In this document: positions 1-13,134 of the stretch, piece after piece | Numbering within the stretch: position 1 is the first letter of the stretch | Layout: each line of letters starts with the position of its first letter | Assembly (NCBI GenBank): GCA_023374025.1 | Contig: SIJG01000144.1 | Location: 124,001 to 188,000 of the forward strand | DNA from: Heterodera schachtii | Taxonomy: Eukaryota; Nematoda; Chromadorea; Rhabditida; Heteroderidae | Direction of reading: 5' to 3' | DNA length: 64,000 nucleotides | The notes under the pieces: generated by a model | What the model was told of the DNA's origin: nothing | What the model saw: the letters and a program-made list of their open reading frames with translations, nothing else | Databases searched by the model: none | Program-made: the position numbers and the translations under genes

Positions 1-1920
1 ATTATAATATTGTTTAATAGTTCTTCTTATAAATATATTATTATTTTTTTGCTATTGTTTTTTTTTACTAAATAGGGCACTTTGAAAAATAGCAGATGAA
101 CTCCAAAGTCTAATGTTGAAGCATTTATAAGCTCTTTAAAAAAACACATTCAATTATTTCATATAATTATTTAAAGACATTTTTTAAAATTTATTTTTTG
201 AATTACTAAAAATCTTAGCAATTTTGGTTAAATTCCAAAATCCTAAAAACAAATTTAAATATTTAAATTAATAATTCAACGACAAAAGATCATTAAAAAT
301 TAAACTTAATTCAAAATTAATAAAGTCCAATAACAATTATAACAAAAGAAAAAAAAACTAATTTTAAGGCACCTTGACAAACTCTCGGAATCATTGATTG
401 TTCAGGTTTTTTCCAACATGAGAGTAAAAAGTAATAAAAAAAAAAATCAAAATAGCAAAAAAATGAAAGTCTTATTATATATTTCAAAAAACCAAATAAA
501 AAACTATTTACCAAAGTTCATTTAATATTATACATTTATTTTTACCATATTTTATTAATTATAGTTTTGTTTCAAAAAACATTCTAAAAACTTGCAAAAA
601 TTCATTAATAAAACAAACGTATAAATTACAAAAGAATGAATAAAATTAAAAAAGTAAAGAAAATTTATTAAAAAGGAAACATTAAAAAAAGCAGAACTTA
701 ACGGCACAGTCGACAAAGAAACATCACAGCGAAGCCACGAAAGCAATAAAAAAGCGACAATATTTAAATAAACATATTTTTTTTGAAAAAAAAAACATTT
801 ATTTTATGGATTTATGGTAAATAACAAAAACATAAATTAAATTAGTATCAAAAAATTATAAGAAATATTTTATAGAATACTTTAATTTTGAATATAAAAA
901 TATAACTATTATAATAGAATGTTTATTTTTTATAAAGAAGTTATTTTAATTTAAATATTTTAATCGAGAATTCAAAAGAATTTAAAAAATCTTATAAAAA
1001 TTTAGTAAAAATTCACTATAAATGATAAAAATAATATAAAAAGACTGTTAAAAATTATGAAAAACAATAATTATGTTAAAATTTAAATTATTTATCTCAA
1101 AAGAAAAAATAATTTAGGATGTCTAAAAGTAATCAAAATGAGCAGTTTTTAATTAGAATAATTAATAAATAATGCCAATAATCGATGCATTTAATTAAAA
1201 AATAATAAGTTTTCAAAAAATATTACTTCTTGAAAAACATATCATAAACTAATTGAAAATTTTAATTTTGAACTTTAAATTGATGAAAAATATCAAGTAA
1301 AAATTATTTTTTGAAATTAATTAATTATACATTAAATAAAGTTATACTTCTAAAAATCTTTATCATACAAATTAATATTAAAATACAATGCAATAAATGC
1401 ATTAAAAAAAATTAGTTGCTAATAAGAGTAGATTTTGTTTTGCAATTAAATTTTAATTTATTTGTATTTTTTGTCTTATATGTATGTAGTAATTTTTTTG
1501 CTAAATATTGGAAATAGTTTCAAGTTGATAAATAATTTACACTCCAATCAAAATCAAAAATTTAAAAAAAATCAAATTTAATAGGCATGACAAAATGATA
1601 TATTCAAATTAGACAAAAATTATTACTAAGAATAAATGAATATGTTTATTTAAATTCTTTATACAGAAGCAACAAAATAAATGATTTAAACAATACATAT
1701 ATACATTAAAAGAAATACAATAAAAATATATTACTAATCACAAATTCTTCATTGTCGGAAAAAGTGACAGTGTTCATTTTCTATTATTATTAAATAATTA
1801 TGTTTCTTTTATAAAAAATTAAAGATGACTCAAACTTAATATAAAAACATATAAAATAACATCAAAAATTAAATTGAAATTGTTAAAATCATTCATAAGA
1901 AAAAGAAATTAAGTTTTATG

Positions 1921-1966
1921 TAAAATTTGGATGTTCATTTAAGTAAAATTTGGATGTTCATTTAAA
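1921..1966 (+). repeat. Tandem duplication, 23-bp unit
   Basis: taaaatttggatgttcattt occurs twice in a row (1921 and 1944). Confidence 0.9.
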
Positions 1967-3249
1967 ATTAGATTCATTTAATTTCTGTAACAATAATTAA
2001 CTAATAAATATTAGAGATGTGCCGTGACTGAAAAAACCCGTGAAACGTTTTTATAATAATAGAACATTTCGCAAATTTTAGCATTTCAAACATAATCTTT
2101 TTTTATTTCGTCATATTTTATTCTGAAGACGAATAATATTATATGGTTTTCAAATTTCTTATTCCTGATTAATTTATTGTACAAGATTACTTATTAAGGC
2201 GAATATGGATCAGTTCTTTTTGGCACCATCTAATGAGCCCGCTGTAGAGAAAAAAGAAATTTTTATATATACAATTTCTTTAAATATTTTCATATAAAAA
2301 AACATTTTTTGTCGCTTTATAATATATTTTTATTTATTTGAATTATTCTTTGATTTTTTTATTGTTATTGACAACCGCTTAACTCTATTAGTACCTCATG
2401 TTTTCGGTTTGAGAGAGATTTGTGTCGTATATTTTGATTTTTTAATTTTTGGAATTGCATAAATAAAAGAATTTGAATTGTATTTTCATAATATTTAACT
2501 TATGAAATAACTACAATTACATTAAAAATTAAAAGTCTTAATTTAAATTTATAGAAATTTATTTAGCATCTATAGAAAATAATAAGGAATTGATAAAAAT
2601 AACAAGTAATGAATTAATTTCTTTTTAAAGTAATAATTTATAAATTTTTTCATTTAATTTTAGAAAAATTCAATTTTTATTGTAGAATTAAATTAATTTA
2701 TTTTAAAATGAGGGAGTTATTTCAAAAACTGAGGTAAACGTAATTTTTTTTAGAATATAATAATATCAACAACAATTTTTGATGTAAATTATATTCAAAA
2801 ATTACCATAGCAAAACCAAAATGTCTATATTAATATTTTTTTTGATGACAATAATAAGAATCAATAACTATTACTATTACAAATTAATGCGCAAACAAAT
2901 GAGATTCTTCGAAAAAATTATTCAATGATTATCAAATTTTAAATCAATTAGTTGCAAAATGCAATTTTAGCATATTTTAAAAATTTTTGATTAAATTCAT
3001 TCGAATTTTAGTTTACACAAATTCATAAAAAGAAACAAATAGAAACTGTAATAAATGAAACAAACCTAGCATTATAAACAGGTCGAGTATAAAATAACGA
3101 ATAATCGAAAACTTGTCGAGGAATAATAGCAATTATATGCTACCTTGGAAATAAATTATTTAAACAAAAAACATTTAAAAATTTAAATAATTATATAAAA
3201 TATTATTATTTTTTTACAAGGAAATGTAGACTTGAAAATACTTTGAAAA

Positions 3250-3315
3250 CCTAACATTAGTTAGAAAATAATTAAAACCGAACCTAACATTAGTTAGAAA
3301 ATAGTTAAAACAGAA
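3250..3315 (+). repeat. Tandem duplication, 33-bp unit
   Basis: cctaacattagttagaaaat occurs at 3250 and 3283, and a decayed third copy follows (aaattagtaagaaaat). Confidence 0.88.
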
Positions 3316-4450
3316 ATCCATCAAAATTAGTAAGAAAATATATTGTAATGTCCTATTATTTATTCAATATACTATAAAATAAAAATCTATTACAATACAA
3401 TGATGAACTGTTTATTTAAAAAAGAATCAATTTGATATTGAAATCAAACCTCAATATAAATATTCTTGTTTTATTAGCAGGTAAATTTAATAGAAATTAA
3501 TAAGTAAAAAATTTAATTTAAGAAATGAAAGAAATTAAAATAGAAAACAATAAAATGGTTTTAGATACACCAAAAATGTTTAACAAAGGGGACTAAGAAC
3601 AATCAAAAAACTTTAAATTTTTTAAATATCCTATTAAATATCCTATTATTTTAGTGACCGTGAATTGATCTTGAGTAATTTAAATTTTAATTAAAATGTT
3701 TATCTTTAACTACATTATCTAAAATAGTTTTTTTTCTATAAGAAAAATAAAAATAAAAAATCTTATTTTTGTCAATGGAATAAAAAAAACTAAATGTATT
3801 TTATAAAAATTATAAAAATATTTTTGTGTTATGTTGTAAAATTTCTACTGGCACATACATCATGACCGCATAAAATATCTCTTTTATTGCTTTGGTGGAT
3901 TAAAAAAATATCTTTTTACTTTATTCCTAATTTTAATTTCAAAATATTAGAATTATAGATAAATTAATTTATGCTCCTCATTTTCATAATATTTAAAAAT
4001 CTAAATTCATTTTTAATAAATTTAATTAGTTTTTACATTTGGATATTTTTCAGTACATAAACAAGAACAATATTCATTTATTTATTTTTTATTATATATA
4101 AACAATCAATTTGTTATAATGTTAATTTTTTCTTTTATTTTTAGTCTTAACATCAATTAATCGTCTTTAATTAATTTGTATAAATAATTATTTTTCATTT
4201 CTTCCTAGCCATATTTATAAAGAAAAATATGTTGTTTTTTAATTTAATTTTGGATTGTATATTAATATTATTTCGTAGAAATTTATTTTTTTTAAGTATT
4301 TTTCAAATATATGTTTTTGTTTAATTCATGTGTCGAGGGTGATATCAAAAAATAACATTGACTATGCTGAAATTTATTAAATTATTTACAATTTCGATTC
4401 AATAATTAAATTCAAAATTATAATTTTAATGTCTCTAAATCTGTATAATA

Positions 4451-5125
4451 CAGGGTGACAAATAAGTCTTGCACCACTTTAAAATTTCTAATATCTAATA
4501 AACCAGTAAACCGATTTTAATCTTTTTATGCTCATTTTGAAGCCCATTCAATTCTCTTTAAAGCACTCTGAATTATAAAGAAAAATTTCATTTTCTCAAT
4601 GGAATAATGGAACCATCAAAAATTGTGACCCATTTTTGGCGCCAAAAGTTCACTGTGGGTAGACAATAAAAAAATTCTAGCAACTAAACTAAGTGAAGCA
4701 AAATAATGAATTCACGTGGAGAATATGGCATAACATAGTTCTTTAAAATAAGCTTACAATCGGTGGTAATTACTGTTTCTAAAATCAGAAAAAAACACCA
4801 AAACGGGAGTGATCAGAAATCGTTGATTTCAATGAAAAAATTGCGCACTGAGTCAAAATTAAAATGTATTCATTTAAAAAAATAGCAAAAATTAACTATG
4901 ATTATTCCTTTATTAGACAAGAAAAGCCAATTTTATTAAAGGGTAAATGAAAAAAAAGTTATGGGTCTATGAAATGGGCTGAGATCCTTACGGCACGCAA
5001 CTTGGAAAATATTTTTTCGGGCATCAATTTTCTAAATTAAAAATTGTTTCTATTACACTAAAACCATATAACTTGAAAAAAGTTACAACAAAAAATAGGT
5101 GGTGCAAGACTTATTTGTCACCCTG
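4451..5125. mobile_element. Non-autonomous Tc1/mariner-like element with 27-bp TIRs
   Basis: 4451-4477 (cagggtgacaaataagtc...) and 5099-5125 are inverted repeats over 27 bp, and both ends are flanked by TA (4449-4450 and 5126-5127), the Tc1/mariner target duplication. The element is 675 bp, too short for a full transposase. On the plus strand at about 4707-4857 a weak reading (SRGEYGI, stop, FFKISLQSVV, KIRKKHQNG) resembles the N-terminal DNA-binding domain of Tc1 transposases, with one TAG. This suggests an internally deleted derivative. Confidence 0.85.
4707..4857 (+). pseudogene. Possible transposase N-terminal remnant
   Basis: A 50-codon reading with one in-frame TAG lies inside the TIR-bounded element. 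The spacing of G..I, FFK.S, VV..TV.KI.KKH.NG and a basic R/T-rich tail is reminiscent of the paired helix-turn-helix part of Tc1-family transposases. This is by-eye similarity only, and the catalytic domain is absent. Confidence 0.4.
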
Positions 5126-5402
5126 TATAATTTTAATTTAAAATTAACTAAAATTTGAATATTTCTCTCACCAATTTGAAATTAATTTTGTACTAAGAAT
5201 ATAATAATCATTATAAAAGGAAAAACTTTCATTTAATATAATTTCGCGAAAAAGCGATATATTAAATTATCTTTTCGAAATTTATTCTGATAAAAATATT
5301 TTTATTAGATTTACTTGAAATTCTTTCTTCAATTTTATCTGATAACCTGTTTATTTTGAGAATATTTTGAACCGTAATTTTTATAAAAAATTTTATTACT
5401 CT

Positions 5403-5518
5403 AATATCTTATCAATTAGCGTGATTAATTTCATATTTTTTTAACGTTTGGATCTAATTTGTTGTATTTATTTTTGTTATTTTTTTTTCAAAATAAAATC
5501 TTGCTGAAGGCACCGCAG
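5403..5518 (+). repeat. Dispersed repeat E, copy 1
   Basis: atatcttatcaattagcgtg at the start and cttgctgaaggcaccgcag at the end both recur at 6690-6980. There the two halves are separated by about 185 bp of extra sequence. Confidence 0.7.
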
Positions 5519-6689
5519 AAATTTACATTCCAACTAATAGCTAAAATTCTGTTTCATTAATATTTTTCTTGTATTATAATTGTATTTCAGTGCAGTGCTA
5601 TAATTTTTAAATTATGCCAAATTAATGATGAAAAGGTTATAAAGTTTTGAATGGGTAAAGTTCTGTTTTATTATAACCTGACTTTTCGGTTATCATAAAT
5701 TATTTCATTAAATTATTTATTAATTTAAGTATCGAAATAACTTTTCTTTGAAAAAGGTAATTGATTTTAAAATGAATATTATTCCTTTTGTTGTATGGTT
5801 ATTTATGCCTTTTTTACTTTTATGCACCATAACAATGTCTAAAATGCCAAAGGCGAAAGGCGAAATTTTAATTCACTTTAAAAATCTCTTTAAAAGTTAC
5901 AAATAGATATTTATTCGCTGTGCAATAAAGTTTTATATAAAAATGCAAAATAATAACATTTTATGAAAATCACCGAATAAATAAAATGTTAATTGAGCAA
6001 TTTTAATTTTTACTTTACATTTTTATTACTTAGTAAAATTGGATTCAAGCTTTACCTTTCTATATTATATTTTAAATCTTTTGTTTGAAGAAAATAAATT
6101 TTGTCAAAAAATATTTTAATTTTTGTTTAATTATGATATTCTTTCTTGGTGCACATTTATTCTTACCTAATTTCTTAATAAATTGTGATTTTTTATCTGT
6201 CTGTTTTAGAATAAAAATAAGAAAATTATTCATTTCTTCTCTTTGAAAGAATACGCAAAATTTAAGGCAAAACTTTGAAATTTAAATATAAATGATACCT
6301 TAATATTAATAATAGAATTTTTTTAGTAAATTTATAATTTTATTCATTTTAATAAAAACATTTATGAAAGTACAATTTATGACTTTTATATAATAGTTTT
6401 TTCATAATTGCTAACTAAATAGTGAAGAAAAAAACATCAAAAATCAAGGTGTTAAAAATAATTGCATTCACTCACCTATTTGAGCAGTTAAGATGCGCGG
6501 ACTTGTGCATTTTTTGCTAATAAACATTTTGGACCAGTTAAAAAATTTCGGTGCAATTAAAATAAAATCGAATATATATTTTCATTATTCAAATTATTTA
6601 TCAAAAGAAAAGCGAAAAATCTAGAAAATTTGTCCGACTTTCAGAAAGTTTTTCGCTGTTAATTTAAATTATAAAATAAAGAATGAAAG

Positions 6690-6980
6690 ATATCTTATCA
6701 ATTAGCATGATTAATTGGGCGGTGTAATTACCTTTTAAGTGAAAAGTTTAATTAATGTTTATAAATTTGTTTTTGCAATATTAATATAAGTTGATTAATA
6801 TAAAAAAAAATGAACAAATAATTGTATTAATAATCTATTTTTATTTCTGTAAATAATTTTTCATCTGAAAATTTTGAAAATATTTTTTAATTATCTTTTT
6901 ATTAACGTTTTCATTTAATTTTTTTGTTTTATTTTTGTTATTTTTTTCTAAAATTTAACTCTTGCTGAAGGGGCACTGCA
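6690..6980 (+). repeat. Dispersed repeat E, copy 2, interrupted
   Basis: Starts with atatcttatcaattagcatg (6690) and resumes at about 6899 (attaacgttt) through cttgctgaaggggcactgca (6980). The middle 6717-6898 is absent from copy 1 and could be an insertion. Confidence 0.65.
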
Positions 6981-7329
6981 ATATGTTTTTAAAATGAGTT
7001 TTTTAAAAACAATTATTTGTTTGTTTTTACCATATAACTTTTTTTTTGTCTTTTCTTTATTTTTCTTTTTTTAATAATTTTTCTTTTAAATTTCTTATTT
7101 TTTCACGTTAACTTTTCCTTTTCAATTCATGACATATTAGTTTTCTTTCTTGAAAATCAATAAAAGAAAAGTTAACAGATAAAATTCTAAAATTATATTC
7201 ACCTTAAATGAAAAGAAAATTTTGAAAGTAATATAACAAATACAAAATGTATATATTTTAAACAAAAATATTTTAAGATTAAAAATGATTATTAGAAATT
7301 AAATCTATATCTTTAAAAAAAAAATTATT

Positions 7330-7651
7330 CTATTAAAATTTAATAAATAATCCAAAACTAAAAATTTATTTTACATAATTTAGCCAGATTAAAATCTTCT
7401 AAAACCTCATTTGGCATGCAAAAAAGCCTCATTTTGGGTCAAAAAGCCTCATTTTTACAAATTTATTCAAGACACATTTAAAATGTTCAATGGCATAATG
7501 TTTTTGGCCATTTTTGTGGTTTGTAAAAATGAGGCTTTTTGATCCAAAATGAGGCTTTTTTGCATGCCAAATGAGGTTTTTGAAGATTTTAATCTGGCTA
7601 AATTATGTAAAAGAAATTTTTTAATTTTGGATTATTTATTAAATTTTAATA
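7330..7651. mobile_element. Foldback element, 132-bp arms
   Basis: 7330-7461 and 7520-7651 are inverted copies with about 58 bp between them and only a few mismatches. Each arm contains repeated aatgaggctttttg blocks, a gcatgccaaatgagg block and an aaaatttaataaataatcc block. The structure resembles foldback elements or MITEs, but no target duplication was found. A 15/16 match to the core lies at 48161-48176. Confidence 0.8.
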
Positions 7652-7775
7652 AAATATTTCACTTTAAATACTTTATTTTTGTCCATACAAGGAGACTTCC
7701 CAGGAAATCTGGTGTTATTTTTTTGAAAAACTTGTCATACCATTTGTAGACCCAATTTAGAAAACAGGAAAACAG

Positions 7776-7842
7776 GTGTCAAAAATGCCGGTAATGGGAA
7801 TTCCGGTCCAAAACAGTAGGAAAACAGAAACGGCGTAATTTT
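7776..7842 (+). repeat. Dispersed repeat A, copy 1
   Basis: Matches 46119-46188 with small indels: tgtcaaaaat, then gggaattccggtccaaa, then aggaaaacagaaacgg. The copies are 38 kb apart in the same orientation. Confidence 0.7.
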
Positions 7843-9658
7843 CTAAACAAAACTTTTTTGAAAATTTCAAAACAATTGCAAATATTTTTGGAATAGCCTC
7901 CATCTTATTATTTTTTTAAAAAGTCGCTCAACCAAGAAAAATTTTAAAAATTTTAATATTTTTTTTAATTCTTTCAAATTTTATTGAAATGGCAAAGGCA
8001 AAAACGTTCAGCAAAAAAAAAAAGAAAAATTTTGTCAATTAATTATTTTTAAAAAACCAAACTTTTTATTTTTGATTTAATTCTAAAACTTGAGTGCTAC
8101 ATTATGATTTAAAAAACAATGAAAACAATTTTATCAATTAGTATAAAAATATTAAACGCCATAAATTTCTTATTCAATACTTTTTTGTGTAATTTAAGAA
8201 AAATGAATTTTTAAAATATTATGAAAAATTATTTTTTAAATTTATTTTTGTATTTTTATTTATAAATAAATAAAAAATTAAAAAGACTTTATCGTTACCT
8301 TTTGGAAAATTCCTTTAATTTCAGTCTCTCGCTACTTTCTTTTCGTATTTAACATTTTTTATTATTATTTTTCTTCATAATTATGCCCAAATTACATGCC
8401 GTTTTTCGACTTCGATAGCATATTTTATTATAATTAAATAAAACAAATAAATTGAAATAGAATATATTAACTAATCAAAACATTCAAAGGTATTTTCAAT
8501 GCAAAACATTTTTAAATGAAAGAAAATCCTTACACCTCATTGATAATTCTTTTTATTTTGAATTTTCTTGTAATATTTTATTTCTATTAATTCACATACT
8601 GCCGATTTTGGAAGTAAATAATAAGTTGGTCGGTTTTTATTAAAATATTAATATTTAAACAAATTTAAAATTACAACATGGTGCTTTTAGATAAATCCAT
8701 TTTAAAAATTAAAAATAAAATTTATTATGAATGTTTTTTTAAAGGGTACATTTATTGAATTTAATGTTAAATTTAAATAAAATAAACAAAAATTATTTGA
8801 ATGTACGCATGAATAATAAATTTTTAATTTCATTTAAATAATTAATTTAATAAGTATTTTATAGGATATTATTTATTGTGATAATTTCAATATTTTCTAC
8901 CTTAAAATTAATTTTAATTTTTCTTTTTATTCATCTGTGTAATTTATGATTTATGTTTCAAATATTTTATTATTGTTTTTTTGATTCTCATTATTAATTT
9001 AGATTTTCATTCCTTTTGCTGTTTTATTCTCATGGAAATTGAGAGATGCATTGTGTAAACTGTGATTAGCCAATATGTTAACGGTTGAATGATTTGTACT
9101 TTTTTTCATATATTTCTTAAAATATTTCAAAAATAAATTTAACTAACAATAATTTTAAAAATAAGTTTATAATAATTAAAGAATAATCTAATTAAACAAA
9201 ATTTTTTCAAAAAAAAATATTCAATTATATATTTAAATAAATTTTTTTTTGCTCTTACATATTTTTATTATTTTTTGAACAAACTATTAATTAGTCGAAG
9301 CTTGTTTTTTTCCTATATTTTTATAACTTGTTTAAAAATAAGTTAAGTCAATTTTTTTATATAGTAATATAGTAGTTATTTAATTGATGGATATGAATTT
9401 TTGTTAATATACTTAAAATATGAATATTTAACATTAAATCAATTACCTTTTGGTAATTTTCTAATTACCAAAACATTTTATTATGTTCATTATGCAAATC
9501 TCTATTTCTTTGAAGTTTTTTTAATTTTCATTTGTTTAAATTTTTTAAATAATTTTTTGATTGTATTTTTTTTTGTTTCTCTTTTTCCTAAAATTTTTTA
9601 ATCGCTAATTTATTGAAAAAAAAGTAAATTAAACAATACAGATAAAAATATACTCTTT
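7843..9658. other. AT desert
   Basis: No gene seen. It contains the homology segment at 8981-9034. The 66-codon frame at 9401-9601 is Phe/Leu/Asn-rich, as expected of random AT. Confidence 0.6.
8981..9034 (-). repeat. Desert homology segment, copy 1
   Basis: ttgattct...attaatttagattttcatt then tttgctgtttta matches 27907-27963 over about 50 bp. It ends in the inverted form of the catgagaata motif. Confidence 0.65.
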
Positions 9659-9762
9659 TCATGATTCGAAATACCCGCCATTATTTTCGATAATGTGTTG
9701 CCATTTTTCAGCGGGTACGTTGAGTCCGAATATAGCCTTAGATTTGTCGCAGGGTTCTCACT
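9659..9762 (-). pseudogene. C-terminal remnant of a mariner-like transposase
   Basis: Minus-strand reading gives KAIFGLNVPAEKWQHIIEN, then NGGYFES and TGA at 9661-9659. This matches the usual ending of mariner-family transposases, in which a P.RW/KW-type motif is followed by an acidic G.YF tail (family knowledge). Upstream sequence is no longer readable as transposase. About 35 codons remain. Confidence 0.6.
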
Positions 9763-9767
9763 AAACC

Positions 9768-9807
9768 TGTACAGCTCCAACTTCATGCATGGAGTTGGAG
9801 CAGTACA
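9768..9807. repeat. 40-bp near-perfect palindrome
   Basis: tgtacagctccaact and agttggagcagtaca flank a tcatgcatgg centre, with three mismatched pairs. It lies immediately upstream of the mariner C-terminal remnant and could form a cruciform. Confidence 0.75.
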
Positions 9808-10627
9808 AGCTCATGTAGCAAAGATAGATCAGATATAAAGCCATTTTCGGATTCTATTCGTCTATTGTACAGAAAAAGTTCGTTTTTGTTATATCAGCTT
9901 TCATTTTTGGCCATAGAAAACTCGAGAAAAATTAGTGGGCCAATTACTAATTTTGGCACGGTCGGGAAAAGGCAGAGAAAATTGACAGAGAATAGAAAAG
10001 GTTTAATAATGGTGATGAAATTAAAGAAAAGAAAGAAAGTAATTTTGAAAATTTTTTTTAATTTAAATTAATATTTTTTTGTACAACAAAATTACATAAA
10101 CCTCAACATATTTATCATTCTAAAACAAAATCTATTAAAAATAACACATAAATTTAATTGATAAATAGTTTCGTTTTAGAGATTTGTACTTTTATTTCTT
10201 CTTATTTTTTGTTTTATATTCCAAAAATAATTTTTATATTAAAGACAATTATTTGATTTTAATTTTATTATAAAACGAAAAGTGTAAAAACTAATTATTC
10301 ATTTAAATATATAATAATTAGAACTAGTTTGATGTATGTGAAAGAATAAATACATGATTATTAATATATATTTCTATATAAATACCTTGCAAAATTGTCC
10401 ATTTCCATTTTAAAAGGGAGGGATTAGGATTTACAATTTATTTTTTAATTTAAAATTTACAAACCATTTTTATTTTAAAATTTTTATTCGTTTCATTTTT
10501 TCTACATTTTTAGTTTTCGACTATGTATGTAATTTAAAAGGTTTCCTAAATTTATAAAGCAAAGTTAAAATTTTCTTGCTTTAGATCGTTTGAGTTTTTT
10601 ATATTTTTGATGATACATCATAAACAT
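9808..10627. other. AT desert next to the mariner remnant
   Basis: 9880-10020 is a little richer in G+C (agtgggccaattac, ggcacggtcggg) and may be further transposon debris. Nothing is recognisable. Confidence 0.5.
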
Positions 10628-10730
10628 TTGCGGCCTGACACTTGCGGCGCCGACAGATGCGGCGCCCAGTCAAAGGACTTTTGCGGCGCCGACACTTGCG
10701 GCGCCCAGTCAAAATGACATTTGCGGCGCA
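10628..10730. repeat. GC-rich minisatellite (ttgcggcgcc words)
   Basis: Five tgcggcgc(c) words are spaced by gacac, gacag or cagtcaaa linkers. The local composition is strikingly GC-rich compared with the flanks. ggacttttgcggcgccgaca resembles the ggactttcgacag words at 34.75-34.80 kb with extra GC inserted. Confidence 0.8.
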
Positions 10731-10979
10731 GAATTAAATGACCCCAAAAATTATTTTAAAAATTTTTTGATTAAAAAAAACATTTCTTTAATCACTCTTT
10801 CAGTCCCATTCTTCAAAGCTTTTCATCTCTAGGCGGCACTGCAATGTATGAATGTGACATCATAGTTTTTGTTTTTCTTATTGTCAAAATTGATTTTAAC
10901 AATTTTGGGTAGGAAAATAAGCAAATCGTAAATTTCAGTGCATTCGGGATCAAAAATAAGATTTTAACATTTTTTGCAG

Positions 10980-11420
10980 CACTTTTTTCAAAAAAAACTT
11001 TTTGGAACTAGGCGGGGGGGGGGGGGAGGTCAGGCGGTGTCGACAGGCGCCGCCGGAAAATTTTTTGTAATTTCGTTCTGATTTGTTAACAGATTTTCAC
11101 CAAAAAGGCCAATTTTTGCAATTAAGAGCCAAAAAAGCTTTTTTGCTTTAAAAAACACTTTTTTTTTGCGGCGCGCTTTTTCCTAAAACTTGGTGTATGT
11201 GCGAGGGAGAGATCCGGTGGTGCCGATAGGCGTCGCCAGGAAAAATTTTTGAAAATTTGAGTGCAATTTATTAATTAAATTTTGTCCAAAAAATTACCAA
11301 ATGTTGCGATCTTTGTCTAATTTTAAGGAAAAAAATAGGAGTTTTTGGAGGCAGGCGGTACCGATAGGCGCCGCCGGGGGCAATTTTTAAGAATTTATAA
11401 TGAATTTTGTTAGAAATTAG
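10980..11420 (+). repeat. GC-core repeat, three degenerate tandem copies
   Basis: Cores at 11032-11056, 11212-11240 and 11352-11380 read ggtgccgataggcgccgcc, with variants. Each is followed by an aaaaatttttgaaatt..., a tgatttgttaacag block and a ccaaattt block. A run of about 14 G precedes the first core. The same family occurs at 19.40, 21.16 and 48.06 kb. Confidence 0.85.
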
Positions 11421-13134
11421 CCAAATTTTTCGGAAATTCCACTCTTTTAGATGAAAATAAGGCACTACCCCCAAATCAGAACCTTTCTTAAAAATAAAAA
11501 CATTTTCATTTTCTAAGATTTTGACATTCCAAATCAGAACATTTCTTAGAAATAAGGACACATAGATACTCTGGATTAGGTTGCAAGAATTATTATTAAA
11601 TTAGTCATTGTTAAAAAATAAACTATTAAAATAACAATCTGTTAACTTAAATAAATTGTTGAAATATTTTTGGAGTCATTTAATTCTGTGAATAAACATT
11701 TTTATTTATTAAAAAAATTTTCTTATGTCTATAAATTTTTATAAAAATATTGTAAGTATTTATCAATGTAGAAATTAATTTAAATTTAAATAATTTTATA
11801 ATTTAACCAATTAAAATATATTTCTCAAATACAAATTAAAAGAATAAAACCCATAGTCAATAATATCATATATTTATTATTATACAGACTAATTATGCAA
11901 AATAATTTTATTATTTAAAAATATAAAATCTGCTTTTTGAAATTGACAAATAATTTTATCGAATTAAAACATACACTGAATTAATTACAGGAAATTTATA
12001 TATCAATATTTATTTTGAGAATTATTTTGTTTTCATATCTTTCATTAAAGTATATTCTTCAAAAAATCTTTTTGCTCGCGTCCCAATCTTTTTAGCGGTA
12101 AAATAATTATAAAAAAACTGATTTAAAGAATTTATAAATAAATTATAATAAGAAAGTATTAACTTGATTTTTAATCAGGAGAAATAAGAAAATTGAATAA
12201 ACTCTTAATATATTATAAAAAGAAGTTTTGTTATTTAATTCTACATAATTAGCAATAGAATAAAAATAATTTAAACTTTAAAATAAATTTTTACGAATAA
12301 AAATATGTAGGTATATGTAAAGTTTGCAAAAAATGCCCGAACAACATCACACGAAATGTACACAAGATTGAAAATATTCTAATCAACAAGTAAAACATTC
12401 TGGCTTGTTTATTTATACTCCCGAAGTCTGTATTCTTTTCAAATATAAAAATCAAAAAAATAATAAAAATCTAAATGATATTAATATATTTTAACTTGAG
12501 TCAATTTTAAATACCCTTATAAAAATAATTTTAAATAAAAAATAATTTAACTATAGCAAAAATGATTGGGAAAGATAAGCTCATCAAATGAATAAAGAAA
12601 AAGACGAGAATTCAGCATGCAAAAAAATCAATCAAAAGCAAAAAAAAGTGAAAAGTGATAATTGTTAAATTAATGAACCAAAAAATAAATTATAGATTTA
12701 TATAATTAAAAATTTATCTTAAAAAATCAAAACAATAAATTAAAATAATATGACAAACATTTAGATATTCGATATTTCTGATTTTAAAGGCAAATAATCA
12801 AATGATAATTTTCTATGTTAAAATCTTATCCAACGACATAAGAATAAGAAAGCATAATTTTAATAAAAGTAAAAAGGAATCGTTAAAGCAATTTAATAAA
12901 TTAAAATAAATATTTTAAAATAAAAATAATTTTAACAAATGTAATATAAAAACATACAAACAGTTTAATTGCGGAATAATACTGCAAAGTTCGTAATTTA
13001 GGGAACAAGATTAGAAAATGCAAGATAAAGTTAATTTTCGGCGCTTTATTTGTTTAAATGTTTTTATTATTTAAAAAATATTTTTAAAAATTATTTTAAA
13101 ATGAAAGGTGTAATTTCATATTTTAAAAAATAAA
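11421..13134. other. AT desert, A-rich on the plus strand
   Basis: Unique sequence up to the sharp left junction of the satellite. No repeat or coding signal seen. Confidence 0.6.

Larger units (their letters stand above)
1..4448. other. AT desert
   Basis: No supported gene. The plus strand is A-rich up to about 2 kb, then becomes T-rich. The only items are the two small tandem duplications and one catgagagta motif at 417. Confidence 0.6.
5128..7329. other. AT desert, T-rich on the plus strand
   Basis: Holds only dispersed repeat E (two copies). Short frames here are broken and of desert composition. Confidence 0.6.

Noticed and set aside
11271..11561. 96-residue minus frame over the GC-core repeats
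   Set aside because: It spans tandem repeat copies, shows no family similarity and lacks splice context.
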